Source: Lunatimonas lonarensis
GTDB lineage: Bacteria > Bacteroidota > Bacteroidia > Cytophagales > Cyclobacteriaceae
Direction of reading: 5' to 3'
DNA: 64,000 nucleotides
NCBI RefSeq assembly: GCF_000390185.1
Contig: NZ_AQHR01000107.1
Coordinates: forward strand, 1 to 64,000
The notes below the pieces were generated by a model. That model was given only the letters and a program-made list of their open reading frames with translations, did not search any database and was not told where the DNA came from. This document shows positions 7,742-18,110 of this stretch, in pieces; the stretch's first letter is position 1; each line of letters starts with the position of its first letter. The position numbers and the translations under genes were made by a program.

Positions 7742-8956
7742 TTACCCCGCTGCTTGCTCGGATGACACAAGGTGATAGGTCTGCAACCCGATCTCCAACT
7801 CCTCGTTGGTGGGGACTACCAGAATTTTCACGGAGGAGGCATCGGCCTGGATTTCCCGGATTCCCTGCCCTGCGGCATGGTTCTTTTCGTTGTCCAACCG
7901 GATCCCGAGGAAGTCCATCGATGTACAAACGGCCTCCCGCATATCGGGGTCGTTTTCCCCAACACCTGCGGTAAATATCAGCGCATCCAGGCCATTGAGC
8001 ACTGCGGCATAGGAGCCGATGTATTTCTTGATCCGGTATGCATACAGCTCATAGGCAAGCTTGGCTTCCTCGTTACCCTCAGCAATGGCGTTCTTTACAT
8101 CACGCATATCGCTGTACCCGCACAGCCCCAGAAGGCCACTTTTTTTATTGAACAGGTCGTTTACCTCTTTAACGGAAAACCCCTTTTCCCGTATCAGGTG
8201 AAAAATCACCGAAGGATCTATGTCGCCGCATCGGGTGCCCATGACCAACCCTCCCATGGGACCCAGTCCCATGCTGTGGTCTACGGATTTCCCGTCCTGA
8301 ACAGCGGTGATGCTACAACCGTTTCCGAGGTGAATGCTGATAAGTTTCGATTTGGGCCTGCCCAAATACGAGATGGCCCGCTGTGTCACATATTGATGGG
8401 AGGTTCCGTGAAAACCGTAGGCACGAATGCCCTGTTGGGGATAAAGCTCCCTTGGGACAGCATACCGGTAAGCCCTTGCAGGCATGGTCTGATGATAGGC
8501 GGTATCAAACACAGCTACTTGCCTGGCATTGGGAAAAAGATCTTGGGCCACCTCGATGCCGAGCAGGTTGGGCGGGTTATGGAGAGGTGCCAAGGAAATA
8601 AGCTCCTCGATAGACGCCCGAACGGCCGCGGTAACCAGTGTGGTGGAAGAAAACTCCTCTCCGCCGTGAACCACCCGATGGCCGATCGCCGCTACCTCGT
8701 CCAATCGATCCAATACCCCTGCTTCGGAATCGGTCAGCAGGTCGGTGACCTTCAGCAGGGCCGCTTTGTGGTCGGGAATGGGTACATCCACCCGAAACAC
8801 CAGTTGCTGCCCATCCCGCTGCACATTATGTGTGAGCACCGAATTCTGCAGGCCGATCCGATCCACCAGCCCCACGCACAGGGGCGTCTCGGACGGCATG
8901 TCAAAAAGCTGGTATTTGAGGGACGAACTTCCCGAATTTATCACAAGTATCTTCAT
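7742..8956 (-). CDS. ackA: Acetate kinase
   Basis: Acetate kinase converts acetyl phosphate and ADP to acetate and ATP. The 404-residue protein has the ASKHA-fold signatures: INSGSSSLKYQLF at residue 6, the substrate-site VFDTAYHQTMP near 180, FHGTSHQYV near 205 and HLGNGCSITAV with the following DHSMGLGPMGGLVMGTRCG. FTAGVGEN near 330 is the nucleotide-binding end. Length and motifs are normal. It starts 27 bp after pta on the same strand, so the two form the usual Pta-AckA overflow and ATP-yielding pathway in one transcript. Confidence 0.97.
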   Translation of the reverse strand: MKILVINSGSSSLKYQLFDMPSETPLCVGLVDRIGLQNSVLTHNVQRDGQQLVFRVDVPIPDHKAALLKVTDLLTDSEAGVLDRLDEVAAIGHRVVHGGEEFSSTTLVTAAVRASIEELISLAPLHNPPNLLGIEVAQDLFPNARQVAVFDTAYHQTMPARAYRYAVPRELYPQQGIRAYGFHGTSHQYVTQRAISYLGRPKSKLISIHLGNGCSITAVQDGKSVDHSMGLGPMGGLVMGTRCGDIDPSVIFHLIREKGFSVKEVNDLFNKKSGLLGLCGYSDMRDVKNAIAEGNEEAKLAYELYAYRIKKYIGSYAAVLNGLDALIFTAGVGENDPDMREAVCTSMDFLGIRLDNEKNHAAGQGIREIQADASSVKILVVPTNEELEIGLQTYHLVSSEQAAG

Positions 8957-8983
8957 AGTGGTAGTGGTTTGCAGGGTCAGGCC

Positions 8984-11080
8984 TTATTCCTGCGCCTGTA
9001 TGGCAGTGATGACAACGGTATTGAACACGTCGTCTACGGTACATCCTCTGCTGAGGTCATTGACCGGCTTATTTAGCCCCTGCAAAATGGGGCCAATGGC
9101 CATGGCACCGGATTCCCGCTGTACTGCCTTATAGGTATTGTTACCGGTGTTCAGGTCGGGAAAAATCAGAACCGACGCATTGCCCGCCACTTCAGAATCC
9201 GGCATTTTTTGCCGGCCTGTAGCGGGGTCTACGGCCGCGTCGTACTGTATGGGGCCTTCGATTTTGATCTCCGGATGCTTTTCTTTCACGAGTGCGGTGG
9301 CCCGGCGAACCGTCTCCACGTCATCTCCAGTGCCAGAGGCCCCCGAGGAATACGACAGCATGGCCACACGCGCCTCAATACCGAATTTCCCGCTGGTCTC
9401 CACCGAAGAGATGGCGATTTCAGCCAGTTGCTCGGCGGTAGGGTTGATGTTGATGGCACAATCACCAAAAACGGTGACCCGGTCTGGCAGGCACATAAAA
9501 AAGACGGAAGAAACCAGGGAGATCCCGGGCTTGGTCTTGATGATCTGCAGTGCCGGCCGTATGGTATGGGCGGTGGTATGGATGGCACCGGAAACCATCC
9601 CGTCGGCGTGGCCTTTATACACCATCATGGTGCCGTAATAGGCCACGTCACTCATCAGGTCACGGGCCAGGCTGATGGTCATGTTTTTTGTCTTTCTCAG
9701 TTCATAGAGCGTGTTTACGTATTCATCGAAGTAAACGGCCTCCACCGGATTGATCAGCTGGCAATTTTGCCTGTCCAGGCTTAGACCCAGCCGGTTGATC
9801 GTTGCCAGAATCTCATCCACATCTCCCAACAGGGTGACGTTGACCACGTCCTGCTTCACCAGCCGATCCGCTGCCCGAAGGATCCGCTCATCTTTACCTT
9901 CCGGCAACACGATGTGACGCTTTCGTTGCTTAGCGCGGTTTACCAGTTGGTATTGGAACATACGAGGGGTCACGCCCACCGGCTTGAAGGAGGCAATTTC
10001 CGATTCCAGCCTTTCCACATCAATGAATTTCCGGAAGGTACCGACCGCCTGATGGATTTTTTCCACGTCGTCGGGCATAATTTTGGAGTGGATACCGGCC
10101 ACCTTGGTTGCCGCATAGAACGAAGGTTCCTTTACGGCGAGGATCGGAAGGGTATGCTCGGAACCTTCGATAAGCTTGAGCACCGATTCAGGCAGCTCAA
10201 ACCCTCCGGTCAACACGATGCCGCCGATCTTGGGATAGTTTTTGGAGAGATTTGCCTGCAGTGTAGCCAGTACGATATCGGAGCGATCTCCAGGGGTGAC
10301 GATGAGTACATTGCGTTTGATATGCTGGAGAAAGTTGGGAACCTGCATGGCCCCAAAGATAAAGTGATCGACCCGATTGTCCAGAAACCGGTCTCCAAAA
10401 AGCAGGAGGGCGTCCAAGTAGCGCTTCACCTCCTGCATGGTCGGGCTTTTAAGCTCCTGAATCTTCGGAATCACCGCTAGCATTACAGAAGGGGCAACCT
10501 GCGCCTGAAGGGCAGTGCGGACATCCGTGACGGCCCTTTCATCTACCTTGTTCACAACCAACGCGACCACTTTTACCCTCCGGTCCACAAAGTTGCGCAA
10601 GGTCACCAGGGCATTGCTGACGATTTGCGATACCGTTTTGTCCTCGCCGGACAACACTATGATCACAGGAGCGCCCAGGTTTTTGGCGATGGTAACGTTG
10701 GCATCAAATTCAAACGCTGTTCCCTCCCCTAAAAAGTCACTGCCCTCAATGACGGTGAAGTCATACTTGGTCTCCACCGCCTTTTGGCGCTCGATGATGG
10801 TATCGATGATTTCATCCTGGTGGCCCGACTCAATCAGCAGATTTGCCTCATCTTTGGTGTACGCATACGAACCGCTGTAATCGATCGGGAGCTTAAAATG
10901 CTGAATAAGGGTGTCAATATGGGGATCCCGCTTCACATCCGGATGATGATTGATAATAGGCTTAAAATAACCCACGCGCTGCGCCTTAGCCAGCAGCATG
11001 TCTACCAGACCCAGCGCGATCACGGATTTCCCACTAAAGGGCTGGGTAGTAGCAATAAAAATACGCTTGTTGTTTTCCAT
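8984..11080 (-). CDS. pta: Phosphate acetyltransferase
   Basis: Phosphate acetyltransferase interconverts acetyl-CoA and acetyl phosphate. The 698-residue protein is the long form: an N-terminal AAA/DethiobiotinSynthetase-like part (ATTQPFSGKSVIALGLVDML, a P-loop-like glycine/lysine segment), a central DRTGG domain at about 215-330 and the C-terminal PTA catalytic domain from about 375 (HIVLPEGKDERILRAADRLV through GCTVDDVFNTVVITAIQAQE). The regulatory N-terminal half is as in E. coli Pta. It precedes ackA. Confidence 0.97.
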   Translation of the reverse strand: MENNKRIFIATTQPFSGKSVIALGLVDMLLAKAQRVGYFKPIINHHPDVKRDPHIDTLIQHFKLPIDYSGSYAYTKDEANLLIESGHQDEIIDTIIERQKAVETKYDFTVIEGSDFLGEGTAFEFDANVTIAKNLGAPVIIVLSGEDKTVSQIVSNALVTLRNFVDRRVKVVALVVNKVDERAVTDVRTALQAQVAPSVMLAVIPKIQELKSPTMQEVKRYLDALLLFGDRFLDNRVDHFIFGAMQVPNFLQHIKRNVLIVTPGDRSDIVLATLQANLSKNYPKIGGIVLTGGFELPESVLKLIEGSEHTLPILAVKEPSFYAATKVAGIHSKIMPDDVEKIHQAVGTFRKFIDVERLESEIASFKPVGVTPRMFQYQLVNRAKQRKRHIVLPEGKDERILRAADRLVKQDVVNVTLLGDVDEILATINRLGLSLDRQNCQLINPVEAVYFDEYVNTLYELRKTKNMTISLARDLMSDVAYYGTMMVYKGHADGMVSGAIHTTAHTIRPALQIIKTKPGISLVSSVFFMCLPDRVTVFGDCAININPTAEQLAEIAISSVETSGKFGIEARVAMLSYSSGASGTGDDVETVRRATALVKEKHPEIKIEGPIQYDAAVDPATGRQKMPDSEVAGNASVLIFPDLNTGNNTYKAVQRESGAMAIGPILQGLNKPVNDLSRGCTVDDVFNTVVITAIQAQE

Positions 11081-11180
11081 GGAACTTTTTCAAATGACGC
11101 GATAATTCTCACCCTCCTCCAGACAATCCCCTCCTACCTGTTCGGGACAAAGGTACCCATTTTTGACGAAACCCCCGCCC

Positions 11181-12140
11181 TTAACCGGCCTCGGCAAGTG
11201 AGCCTCCCTGGCTTTTTCGCCTCCTTCGGTTGGCCGCCTTGTCCAAACTGACGTTGATTTCAAAGCCTATCAGGGTGATGATGGAGGTAATCCACAACCA
11301 AAGCATCAGCGCGATCATGGTTCCGATCGACCCGTAGAGTTTGTTGTAGCTGGCAAAGTTGTTCAGGTAAAAGGTGAAGGCATAGAAGCCCAGGTTGATC
11401 AGCAGGGCGGCAATAATCGATCCGGTCGAAAAAAAACGCCACTTGTCATGCACTACCGGAGCAAACCGAAAAATGTAGGCGGTGGCAACTAGGAAAAGTA
11501 ACAGGAGAACTAGGAATTTGAGCGCAGAAAGCGAATAATAATAGATGGTATTGTTCACGATTTCATACGTAGAGAGCCGATACAACATCCCACTGCCCAC
11601 GATCATAACCAATACGGCCCCGCACACGCTTAGCACCAACACCATGATGATACTCACCGCGATGGCCCTCGTCTGAAAAAAGCCCCGGCTCTCTTTGGTC
11701 CGATAGACGGCGTTAAATGCGTTCATCAACGAGATGACCCCATTGGTCGCCAGGTAAAGCGCCAGAAAAAAGCCCAGGGACAACAAGCTCTGCCTGGGCT
11801 TGCTAACAATATCCATAATCGTAGCCTCGGCCTCTTGGTAAATGGATATGGGCATGATCTCCTGCATAAAGAGAAGGATGTTCTCGGTAGTCACCTCTGC
11901 AATAAAAAACTGCACGTAGGGAATCACGTTCAGCAGGAATAGGATCAACGGAAAAAGCGCAATGGTAAAATTGAATGCCATGGCACTTGCCCGCTCGATG
12001 ATCTCGTCCTTTTGAAGCTGGCGCAAGAAAATTTTCCCGACGTCATAGAGATTCTGATCAGGGTTCCCAAAATGCACCGAGCGCAACTTTAGTGCCTGTT
12101 GGTGAAACTTGACGGCGATATCGTGGAGAGGCTTACGCAA
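11181..12140 (-). CDS. YihY/BrkB-family inner-membrane protein
   Basis: The 319-residue protein has about six hydrophobic segments in the YihY/BrkB pattern, including ERASAMAFNFTIALFPLILF near residues 49-68, LATNGVISLMNAFNAVYRTK near 130-150 and a final hydrophobic region LMLWLWITSIITLIGFEINV. The family has long been mis-called ribonuclease BN; its function is not settled. The open frame begins with TTG at 12140 and no ATG occurs before the conserved part, so a TTG (or a later GTG) start is likely. It starts 17 bp after the thioesterase stop, suggesting an mltG-thioesterase-yihY transcript. Confidence 0.87.
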   Translation of the reverse strand: MRKPLHDIAVKFHQQALKLRSVHFGNPDQNLYDVGKIFLRQLQKDEIIERASAMAFNFTIALFPLILFLLNVIPYVQFFIAEVTTENILLFMQEIMPISIYQEAEATIMDIVSKPRQSLLSLGFFLALYLATNGVISLMNAFNAVYRTKESRGFFQTRAIAVSIIMVLVLSVCGAVLVMIVGSGMLYRLSTYEIVNNTIYYYSLSALKFLVLLLLFLVATAYIFRFAPVVHDKWRFFSTGSIIAALLINLGFYAFTFYLNNFASYNKLYGSIGTMIALMLWLWITSIITLIGFEINVSLDKAANRRRRKSQGGSLAEAG

Positions 12141-12157
12141 GAAACACAGTTGTTATT

Positions 12158-12565
12158 TTAACCGAAATAGGGCCTAAGCAACTCCAACAAATTCTTAGGT
12201 GGCCTACAGGGCTTGTGATCTTCCTTTCGCAGGAAGGTAAGCAATGTCTCCCCCTGATTGATCAACTTCCCCGCTTCATTGAATACATCGTAGTGAAAAC
12301 GGATGCGCATACCTGGCATTTCTTTGATGTGGGTCTTTATGGTGAGCATTTCATCGTACCTTCCCGGCCAGAGAAATCGGGAGTGGTTTTCCAGTACAGG
12401 CATCATGATACCGTCCTCTTCCATCTGACTGTACGAAAAGCCGATGTTCCGCATTGCTTCAACCCTTCCCACCTCGTAATACATGGCGTAGTTCCCATAG
12501 TACACATATCCCATTTGATCTGTTTCTGCGTAGCGGACCCTCAGCGTCGTTTCGGATGTATACAT
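12158..12565 (-). CDS. Acyl-CoA thioesterase, YbgC/FadM-type hotdog fold
   Basis: The 135-residue protein is a single hotdog domain of the 4-hydroxybenzoyl-CoA thioesterase class. RYAETDQMGYVYYGNYAMYY carries the conserved Asp and the glycine/asparagine pattern of YbgC-like enzymes, followed by the helix YEVGRVEAMRNIG. Such enzymes hydrolyse acyl-CoAs; the substrate is unknown. An ATG at 12565 leaves a 7-base gap from mltG; an upstream ATG at 12622 would overlap mltG by 50 bases and adds no conserved residues, so it was not chosen. Confidence 0.88.
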   Translation of the reverse strand: MYTSETTLRVRYAETDQMGYVYYGNYAMYYEVGRVEAMRNIGFSYSQMEEDGIMMPVLENHSRFLWPGRYDEMLTIKTHIKEMPGMRIRFHYDVFNEAGKLINQGETLLTFLRKEDHKPCRPPKNLLELLRPYFG

Positions 12566-12572
12566 GTATGGC

Positions 12573-13619
12573 TTACTTAAAGATTTTGGAACGGTTGAGA
12601 GCTGCCTGGTACCGGCGGGCATTGTTCATGTGTTCACTCAGACTGGTTGCAAAGGCGTGATAGCCCGAGAAATCATCTTTGGCGCAGAAGTACAGGTAGT
12701 TGTGCGACTCGGGATTGAGCACCGCGTCCAACGCGGAGATCTCCGGCAGGTTGATAGGGCCCGGAGGGAGGCCGGTGTACTTGTAGGTATTGTAGGGACT
12801 TTCTATCTCCTTATGCACGTTGAGCACACGTTTGATTTCGAAGTCCCCCATCGCAAACACCAGGGTAGGGTCTGCCTGTAGGGGCATGTTGATGCGGAGG
12901 CGGTTGATGTAAACGCCGGCCACCCGAGGCCTCTCATCTACCTTTGCTGTCTCGGCCTGCACGATGGAGGCCAACGTAGACACCTGCTGCTGACTTAGCC
13001 CCAGTGCGGCCGCCTTGGCCCTGCGTTCCGCCGTCCAGAATTTTTCGTACTCCCGGTACATCCTATCAAACAGGCCCTCAGGGGTAACGTTCCAAAAAAC
13101 CTGATAGGTATTGGGAATAAAAACGGAAAGAATGGTTTCCTTTTCGAAACCAAATCGTGCAATCGTCACGGTATCTCTTAGAAGCCGGAGGAAGTCCTCT
13201 TGATCCATCTCAAGGTTGCGGGTGATCTTCTCTGCCAAATCCACATCCAGGCGCACGTTGTTGAAGGTTACGTTTACGCCTGTCTGGTTTCCTGAACGCA
13301 GCAGCCTCACCAACTCCCTGTTGGTGAGGCGGGGCGAGATGCGGTAGTGCCCCGGAAGTACCCGTTCCTGATAGTTCATTACTTTGGCGACGAAACTAAA
13401 GGTCACCAGATCCTGTACAATGCCCTGCTCGATCAGGTCGTCCCGAACCCGGTTGAAATCCGCCCCGGTCGAAATGTAGAAACTTACCGGCGAATCGGCC
13501 TCAACCAATGTATTGGGTGAAAAAAAAGCTTGATAGAAATAAAAGGACAGGGAAGCAAATAGCACGGAAAACGCCACGATGCCCACCATGATATATTTTG
13601 TCCGCTTGTCTGAATCCAT
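12573..13619 (-). CDS. mltG: Endolytic murein transglycosylase MltG
   Basis: MltG cleaves nascent peptidoglycan in the membrane and helps end glycan strand growth. The 348-residue protein has one N-terminal transmembrane helix (YIMVGIVAFSVLFASLSFYF), a LysM-like region with FYISTGADFNRVRDDLIEQG, and the YceG catalytic domain. TLASIVQAETA holds the conserved catalytic Glu, followed by RPRVAGVYINRL and MPLQADPT. The start at 13619 (MDSDKRTK) puts the membrane helix directly after a short charged cytoplasmic end; upstream in-frame residues look like non-coding translation. It heads the minus-strand gene run and is divergent from yciO. Confidence 0.95.
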   Translation of the reverse strand: MDSDKRTKYIMVGIVAFSVLFASLSFYFYQAFFSPNTLVEADSPVSFYISTGADFNRVRDDLIEQGIVQDLVTFSFVAKVMNYQERVLPGHYRISPRLTNRELVRLLRSGNQTGVNVTFNNVRLDVDLAEKITRNLEMDQEDFLRLLRDTVTIARFGFEKETILSVFIPNTYQVFWNVTPEGLFDRMYREYEKFWTAERRAKAAALGLSQQQVSTLASIVQAETAKVDERPRVAGVYINRLRINMPLQADPTLVFAMGDFEIKRVLNVHKEIESPYNTYKYTGLPPGPINLPEISALDAVLNPESHNYLYFCAKDDFSGYHAFATSLSEHMNNARRYQAALNRSKIFK

Positions 13620-13957
13620 AGGTAAATCTAGTGATGTTGCTCTCCGGTCATCACTCCCTCCAAATACGAAAACACCGCTCATTGGTCTGAAAGCAACGCG
13701 CAAATATAACAGGAAAATGCAAGATTGGGGTTCATCGACAGGTAGGATGTACGTACTGACCGATCGGACCACCCTTGGACAACCATCCGGTTTGGGGCGA
13801 AAAATCCCCGATACACCCCACAAGGGCGACCCAAAAATTGTATTTTCAATGGTAAACGCGGGTGGATGCTTTTATTTGAAAAATAAAAATTCTACTTTTC
13901 GCGAAAAGTATAGTGCTTTTGCGCTACTTGCGTCCAAACCAGAGATCCCAACCACGC

Positions 13958-14587
13958 ATGCCGGCCGAATTTATCAAACTGTATCCCGAGAATCCAGATC
14001 CCCGGAGGGTCCGAAAGATTGTCGATGCGCTCGAAGCTGGTGCAGTGATCATCTACCCCACCGACACGATTTACGGAATGGGGTGTGCCATTTTTAATCA
14101 AAAAGCCATTCAACGGGTTGCGCAGATCAAAGGGGTAAAGGCGGAAAAACATGACTTTTCCTTTATCTGTTACGACCTTAGCGACATATCCGAATACACG
14201 AGGGCGTTGGGAAACCGCGTATTTAAGCTGATGAAAAAGGCACTCCCGGGTCCATTTACCTTTATCCTGGAAGCAAACAACAAAGTACCTAAACTGCTCA
14301 ACAGCAAAAAAAAGACGGTGGGTATACGCGTTCCCGATCACGCCATCCCCAGGCTATTGGTGAAAGAACTGGGCCAACCCATTCTGACCACCTCGATACG
14401 GGATGAAGACGATGTCATCGAATACAGCACCGATCCGGAACTGATTTACGAAAAATACAAAGACCAGGTCGATATCATCATCGACGGTGGATATGGCCAT
14501 AATGTGGCCTCGACCGTAGTGGACTGTACCAATGATGAAATTACCATCATCCGCCAGGGCATGGGTGAAATAGACGACTATCTCTGA
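13958..14587 (+). CDS. yciO: YciO/YrdC-fold (Sua5/YciO family) protein
   Basis: The 209-residue protein has the YrdC fold: VIIYPTDTIYGMGC near residue 28, GPFTFILEA near 90 and GIRVPDH near 112. The overall pattern (KLYPENPDPRRV, HDFSFICYDLSDIS, QVDIIIDGGYG, QGMGEIDDYL) follows E. coli YciO more closely than TsaC, which makes threonylcarbamoyl-AMP for the t6A tRNA modification. The KxR/SxN active-site set typical of TsaC was not clearly seen, so t6A synthesis is unproven. The start at 13958 (MPAEFIK) is favoured over the one 15 codons upstream because the family begins there. Confidence 0.88.
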   Translation: MPAEFIKLYPENPDPRRVRKIVDALEAGAVIIYPTDTIYGMGCAIFNQKAIQRVAQIKGVKAEKHDFSFICYDLSDISEYTRALGNRVFKLMKKALPGPFTFILEANNKVPKLLNSKKKTVGIRVPDHAIPRLLVKELGQPILTTSIRDEDDVIEYSTDPELIYEKYKDQVDIIIDGGYGHNVASTVVDCTNDEITIIRQGMGEIDDYL

Positions 14588-14634
14588 CGAATAAACCCAG
14601 ATACCCATAAAGACGACAAGGGCAACAAATTAAC

Positions 14635-15273
14635 ATGATGAGTGGTGTAATTACGGATCTGTACTACCTGCCTAATCTGGAATATTTCTGCATGGTAAAA
14701 GATTTCAGTCAAATTCATATCCAACTGGAAGACAGATACGTTAAACAAAGCTATAGAAACCGGTGTGAGATTCGCCTGGCAAACAAAGTAGAAAAATTAA
14801 GTGTCCCGGTAAAAGAAGGCACCAAAGGCAAGCCTTATGAATCCCAGGAAATCGATTATAGGCAAAAATGGGTGAATGTGCACCTACGTGGCTTTCAGAG
14901 TGCGTATGGGAAGGCTCCTTTTTTTGAGCATTTATTCCCGGACTTGGAGGCAGTGATTCATTCGCAACCCAGGTTCCTGTGGAAACTTAACTTGGATTTA
15001 CTGACAATTTGTCTTAGATTTCTGAATCTATGTGGCAAGAAGGCATGGGTAAGTAAACCCAACCAAAAAGAGGGATTATTGGATCTGAGAGGGGCTTTGG
15101 ACGCGAAATCGAAGGTGTTGGATGGGGAATATTACACACCGGTTCGTTACCCCCAAGTATTTGGCTTAGACTTTGTACCAAACCTTAGCATTGTCGATCT
15201 GTTGTTTTGTATGGGGCCGGATGCCAAAGCGATTTTAAACCTATCCGCAAAAAACAGGTTGAACAATACATAA
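14635..15273 (+). CDS. WbqC-family protein
   Basis: The 212-residue protein matches the WbqC-like family: TDLYYLPNLEYFCMV near the start, QIHIQLEDRYVKQSYRNRCEI near 30-50, PYESQEIDYRQKWVNVHL near 75 and FFEHLFPDLEAVI near 105. Some members sit in polysaccharide loci and were suggested to be glycine/aspartate N-acyltransferases, but no activity is established here. It lies 47 bases after yciO on the same strand, with clpC 73 bases downstream. Two ATGs are adjacent at 14635 and 14638. Confidence 0.88.
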   Translation: MMSGVITDLYYLPNLEYFCMVKDFSQIHIQLEDRYVKQSYRNRCEIRLANKVEKLSVPVKEGTKGKPYESQEIDYRQKWVNVHLRGFQSAYGKAPFFEHLFPDLEAVIHSQPRFLWKLNLDLLTICLRFLNLCGKKAWVSKPNQKEGLLDLRGALDAKSKVLDGEYYTPVRYPQVFGLDFVPNLSIVDLLFCMGPDAKAILNLSAKNRLNNT

Positions 15274-15346
15274 ATGTTTTGTGTTTTTAACACAAATTTG
15301 ATAGTATTAAAGAAGGAATTGAAAAGCTGAAAATACCTACACATAA

Positions 15347-17875
15347 ATGGAAGCAAAATTTTCAAACAGAGTCAAAGAAGTAATCTCCCTCAGCCGTGAG
15401 GAAGCGTTGCGTCTAGGTCACGATTACATAGGCACGGAACATCTTCTGTTGGGAATGATCCGTGAGGGAGAAGGTGTAGCTGTTTCCATTCTAAAAAAAC
15501 TGGGAGTTAACCTGGATGAATTGAGAAACGCTGTGGAAAGGGCAGTTAAAGGCACCGCTAACCACACCGTAAAGAATCTGGCAAACATCCCACTGACCAG
15601 ACAATCAGAGAAGGTACTCAAAATCACCTATTTGGAAGCAAAAATATTCAAAAGCCAACTAATCGGCACAGAACATTTGCTGTTGTCCATCCTTCGGGAT
15701 GAAGATAACATCGCTACCCAAATCCTTCAAAAATTTGATGCCAACTACGATGCCGTAAAGGAGATGCTTGAGTTTCAGACAGACCAATCCCCACGTTCAG
15801 GCACCGAGGCGGACGATTCGGACGACGACGGATCCAAGTTGTTTGGGTCATCCGGCGGGTCTTCCACCACGGGCAAATCAGGAACCGCCGAAAAGTCACG
15901 TACACCTGTACTTGACAATTTTGGCAGAGACCTGACCCGCATGGCCGAAGAGGACAAGTTGGATCCGATCATAGGTAGGGAAAAAGAGATCGAGCGGGTG
16001 GCACAGATTCTTTCCAGAAGAAAGAAAAACAACCCCATTCTGATAGGAGAGCCCGGAGTAGGTAAAACTGCCATTGCGGAAGGCTTGGCACTGCGTATTA
16101 TCCAAAAGAAAGTTTCCCGTGTATTGTTCAACAAGCGCGTGGTGACGTTGGATCTCGCTTCCCTGGTTGCGGGCACCAAATACCGTGGCCAATTTGAGGA
16201 GCGAATGAAAGCCGTGATGAACGAGCTGGAGAAATCTCCGAATGTGATTCTGTTTATCGACGAGCTTCATACGATCGTGGGAGCAGGTGGTGCCAGCGGC
16301 TCACTGGATGCCTCCAACATGTTCAAACCGGCACTTGCCAGGGGCGAAATCCAATGCATCGGGGCAACTACGTTGGACGAATACCGACAATACATTGAAA
16401 AAGACGGTGCACTGGCACGTCGGTTTCAGATGGTAATGGTAGATGCGACTTCTCCTGAAGAGACCGTACAAATTCTGCAAAACATCAAGGACAAGTACGA
16501 GGATCACCACAATGTGATCTACACTCCCGAAGCCATCCAAGCCTGCGTAAACCTATCCGACCGATACATATCCGACCGCTTTTTGCCGGATAAGGCCATC
16601 GATATCCTGGATGAGGCGGGTGCACGGGTACACATCAACAATATCCACGTGCCAGAAAATATCCTCAGCCTGGAAGAAGAGGTGGAGAAGATTAAGATCG
16701 AAAAAAACCGTGTTGTAAAGTCACAGAAATACGAAGAGGCAGCCCAGTTGCGTGACCGTGAAAAGAAACTGTTGGAGCAACTGGAAAACGCCAAGGCGAA
16801 ATGGGAAGAAGAAAGCAAGACCAAACGCTACATCGTAGAAGAAGATAACGTAGCGGAGGTCATTGCCATGATGACCGGTATACCCGCCAAACGGATCGCC
16901 CAAAACGAAGGAGTAAAGCTGCTCAATATGGCCAACGAGCTGAAAAGTAAAGTGGTGGGACAAGACGATGCCATTGTCAAGTTGACCAAAGCCATTCAGC
17001 GTACGCGGGTAGGTCTCAAAGATCCCAAGAAACCCATCGGTTCCTTTATATTTCTAGGTCCAACGGGAGTGGGTAAGACAGAGCTCGCGAAAATGCTGGC
17101 GACCTACCTATTCGCAAAAGACGATGCCCTAATACGGATTGATATGTCGGAGTACATGGAGAAATTCAGCGTATCCCGATTGGTGGGAGCTCCTCCGGGC
17201 TACGTAGGCTACGAAGAGGGTGGACAATTGACCGAAAAAGTGCGGAGAAAACCCTATTCCGTCGTCTTGCTGGACGAAATCGAAAAAGCACATCCAGATG
17301 TATTCAACATTCTTCTCCAAGTACTGGATGACGGTATCCTAACCGACGGGCTGGGTAGAAGGGTTGACTTCCGAAACACCATTATCATCATGACCTCAAA
17401 CATCGGCGTGAGGGATCTTAAGGATTTTGGTGCAGGCATAGGATTCTCTTCCAAAGCCAAAGAAGACAATATGGATGACGTGATGAAATCCACCATACAG
17501 AGTGCGTTGAAGAAAGCTTTCAGCCCAGAATTTCTCAATAGACTCGACGATGTGGTTATCTTTAACAGCCTGAGCAAGGAACATATCCATCAAATCATCG
17601 ATATCAACTTGGCAAAGTTGTTCAAGCGAATCACCGATCTGGGATATGAAATCAAGCTTACCGACAGGGCGAAGGACTTCCTATCGGATAAGGGGTACGA
17701 CAAACAGTACGGTGCAAGACCACTCAATCGTGCCATCCAAAAATACTTGGAGGATGCCATCGCCGAAGAGATCCTCAAAGGGGAGCTTTCCGAAGGTGAT
17801 GTGATTATGGCGGACTATGCGGGTGAGGGAGACGCCTTAGCCATCAGTGTAGCACGAAAAGAAAAAGCAGATTAA
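15347..17875 (+). CDS. clpC: ATP-dependent Clp protease ATP-binding subunit ClpC
   Basis: ClpC is a Hsp100 unfoldase that feeds ClpP. The 842-residue protein has an N-terminal Clp repeat domain (residues 1-150), a first AAA+ module with Walker [14 protein letters not shown], a middle UVR-containing coiled-coil ([20 protein letters not shown]), and a second AAA+ module with Walker [13 protein letters not shown] and Walker [14 protein letters not shown]-terminal ClpB_D2 follows. The short UVR middle domain distinguishes ClpC from ClpB. A low-complexity Ser/Gly/Asp linker lies near 148-190. A strong terminator follows the stop. Confidence 0.96.
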   Translation: MEAKFSNRVKEVISLSREEALRLGHDYIGTEHLLLGMIREGEGVAVSILKKLGVNLDELRNAVERAVKGTANHTVKNLANIPLTRQSEKVLKITYLEAKIFKSQLIGTEHLLLSILRDEDNIATQILQKFDANYDAVKEMLEFQTDQSPRSGTEADDSDDDGSKLFGSSGGSSTTGKSGTAEKSRTPVLDNFGRDLTRMAEEDKLDPIIGREKEIERVAQILSRRKKNNPILIGEPGVGKTAIAEGLALRIIQKKVSRVLFNKRVVTLDLASLVAGTKYRGQFEERMKAVMNELEKSPNVILFIDELHTIVGAGGASGSLDASNMFKPALARGEIQCIGATTLDEYRQYIEKDGALARRFQMVMVDATSPEETVQILQNIKDKYEDHHNVIYTPEAIQACVNLSDRYISDRFLPDKAIDILDEAGARVHINNIHVPENILSLEEEVEKIKIEKNRVVKSQKYEEAAQLRDREKKLLEQLENAKAKWEEESKTKRYIVEEDNVAEVIAMMTGIPAKRIAQNEGVKLLNMANELKSKVVGQDDAIVKLTKAIQRTRVGLKDPKKPIGSFIFLGPTGVGKTELAKMLATYLFAKDDALIRIDMSEYMEKFSVSRLVGAPPGYVGYEEGGQLTEKVRRKPYSVVLLDEIEKAHPDVFNILLQVLDDGILTDGLGRRVDFRNTIIIMTSNIGVRDLKDFGAGIGFSSKAKEDNMDDVMKSTIQSALKKAFSPEFLNRLDDVVIFNSLSKEHIHQIIDINLAKLFKRITDLGYEIKLTDRAKDFLSDKGYDKQYGARPLNRAIQKYLEDAIAEEILKGELSEGDVIMADYAGEGDALAISVARKEKAD

Positions 17876-17894
17876 TCTATCTATACGGACAGGG

Positions 17895-17921
17895 AGCGGA
17901 ACCTTTGGGTTCCGCTTTTTT
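17895..17921 (+). terminator. Rho-independent terminator of clpC
   Basis: AGCGGAACC-TTTG-GGTTCCGCT forms a 9-bp stem followed by TTTTTTGGTTTT, 20 bases after the clpC stop. Confidence 0.88.
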
Positions 17922-18110
17922 GGTTTTAGGCCATCCTAAATGCACGTAACAGACAATGCCGTATTTCCAAGAAAGGGATGCCCAATACATCGAACTCCCA
18001 TGAAAAATTCCAGGCAGGGCGAACCGCGGTAATCTTTTTTGCGTATCGAAATAAATCATGACGGCCAACGTTTTCTTGTTAGTCCCGTCCCACCTCGAAA
18101 AGACCGGCAC

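Noticed and set aside
7772-9076. Plus-strand open frame of 434 codons opposite ackA
   Set aside because: ackA on the other strand has all its family motifs; the opposite frame has no recognisable domains.
12566-12622. Upstream start for the thioesterase
   Set aside because: It would overlap mltG by 50 bases and adds residues not in the family.
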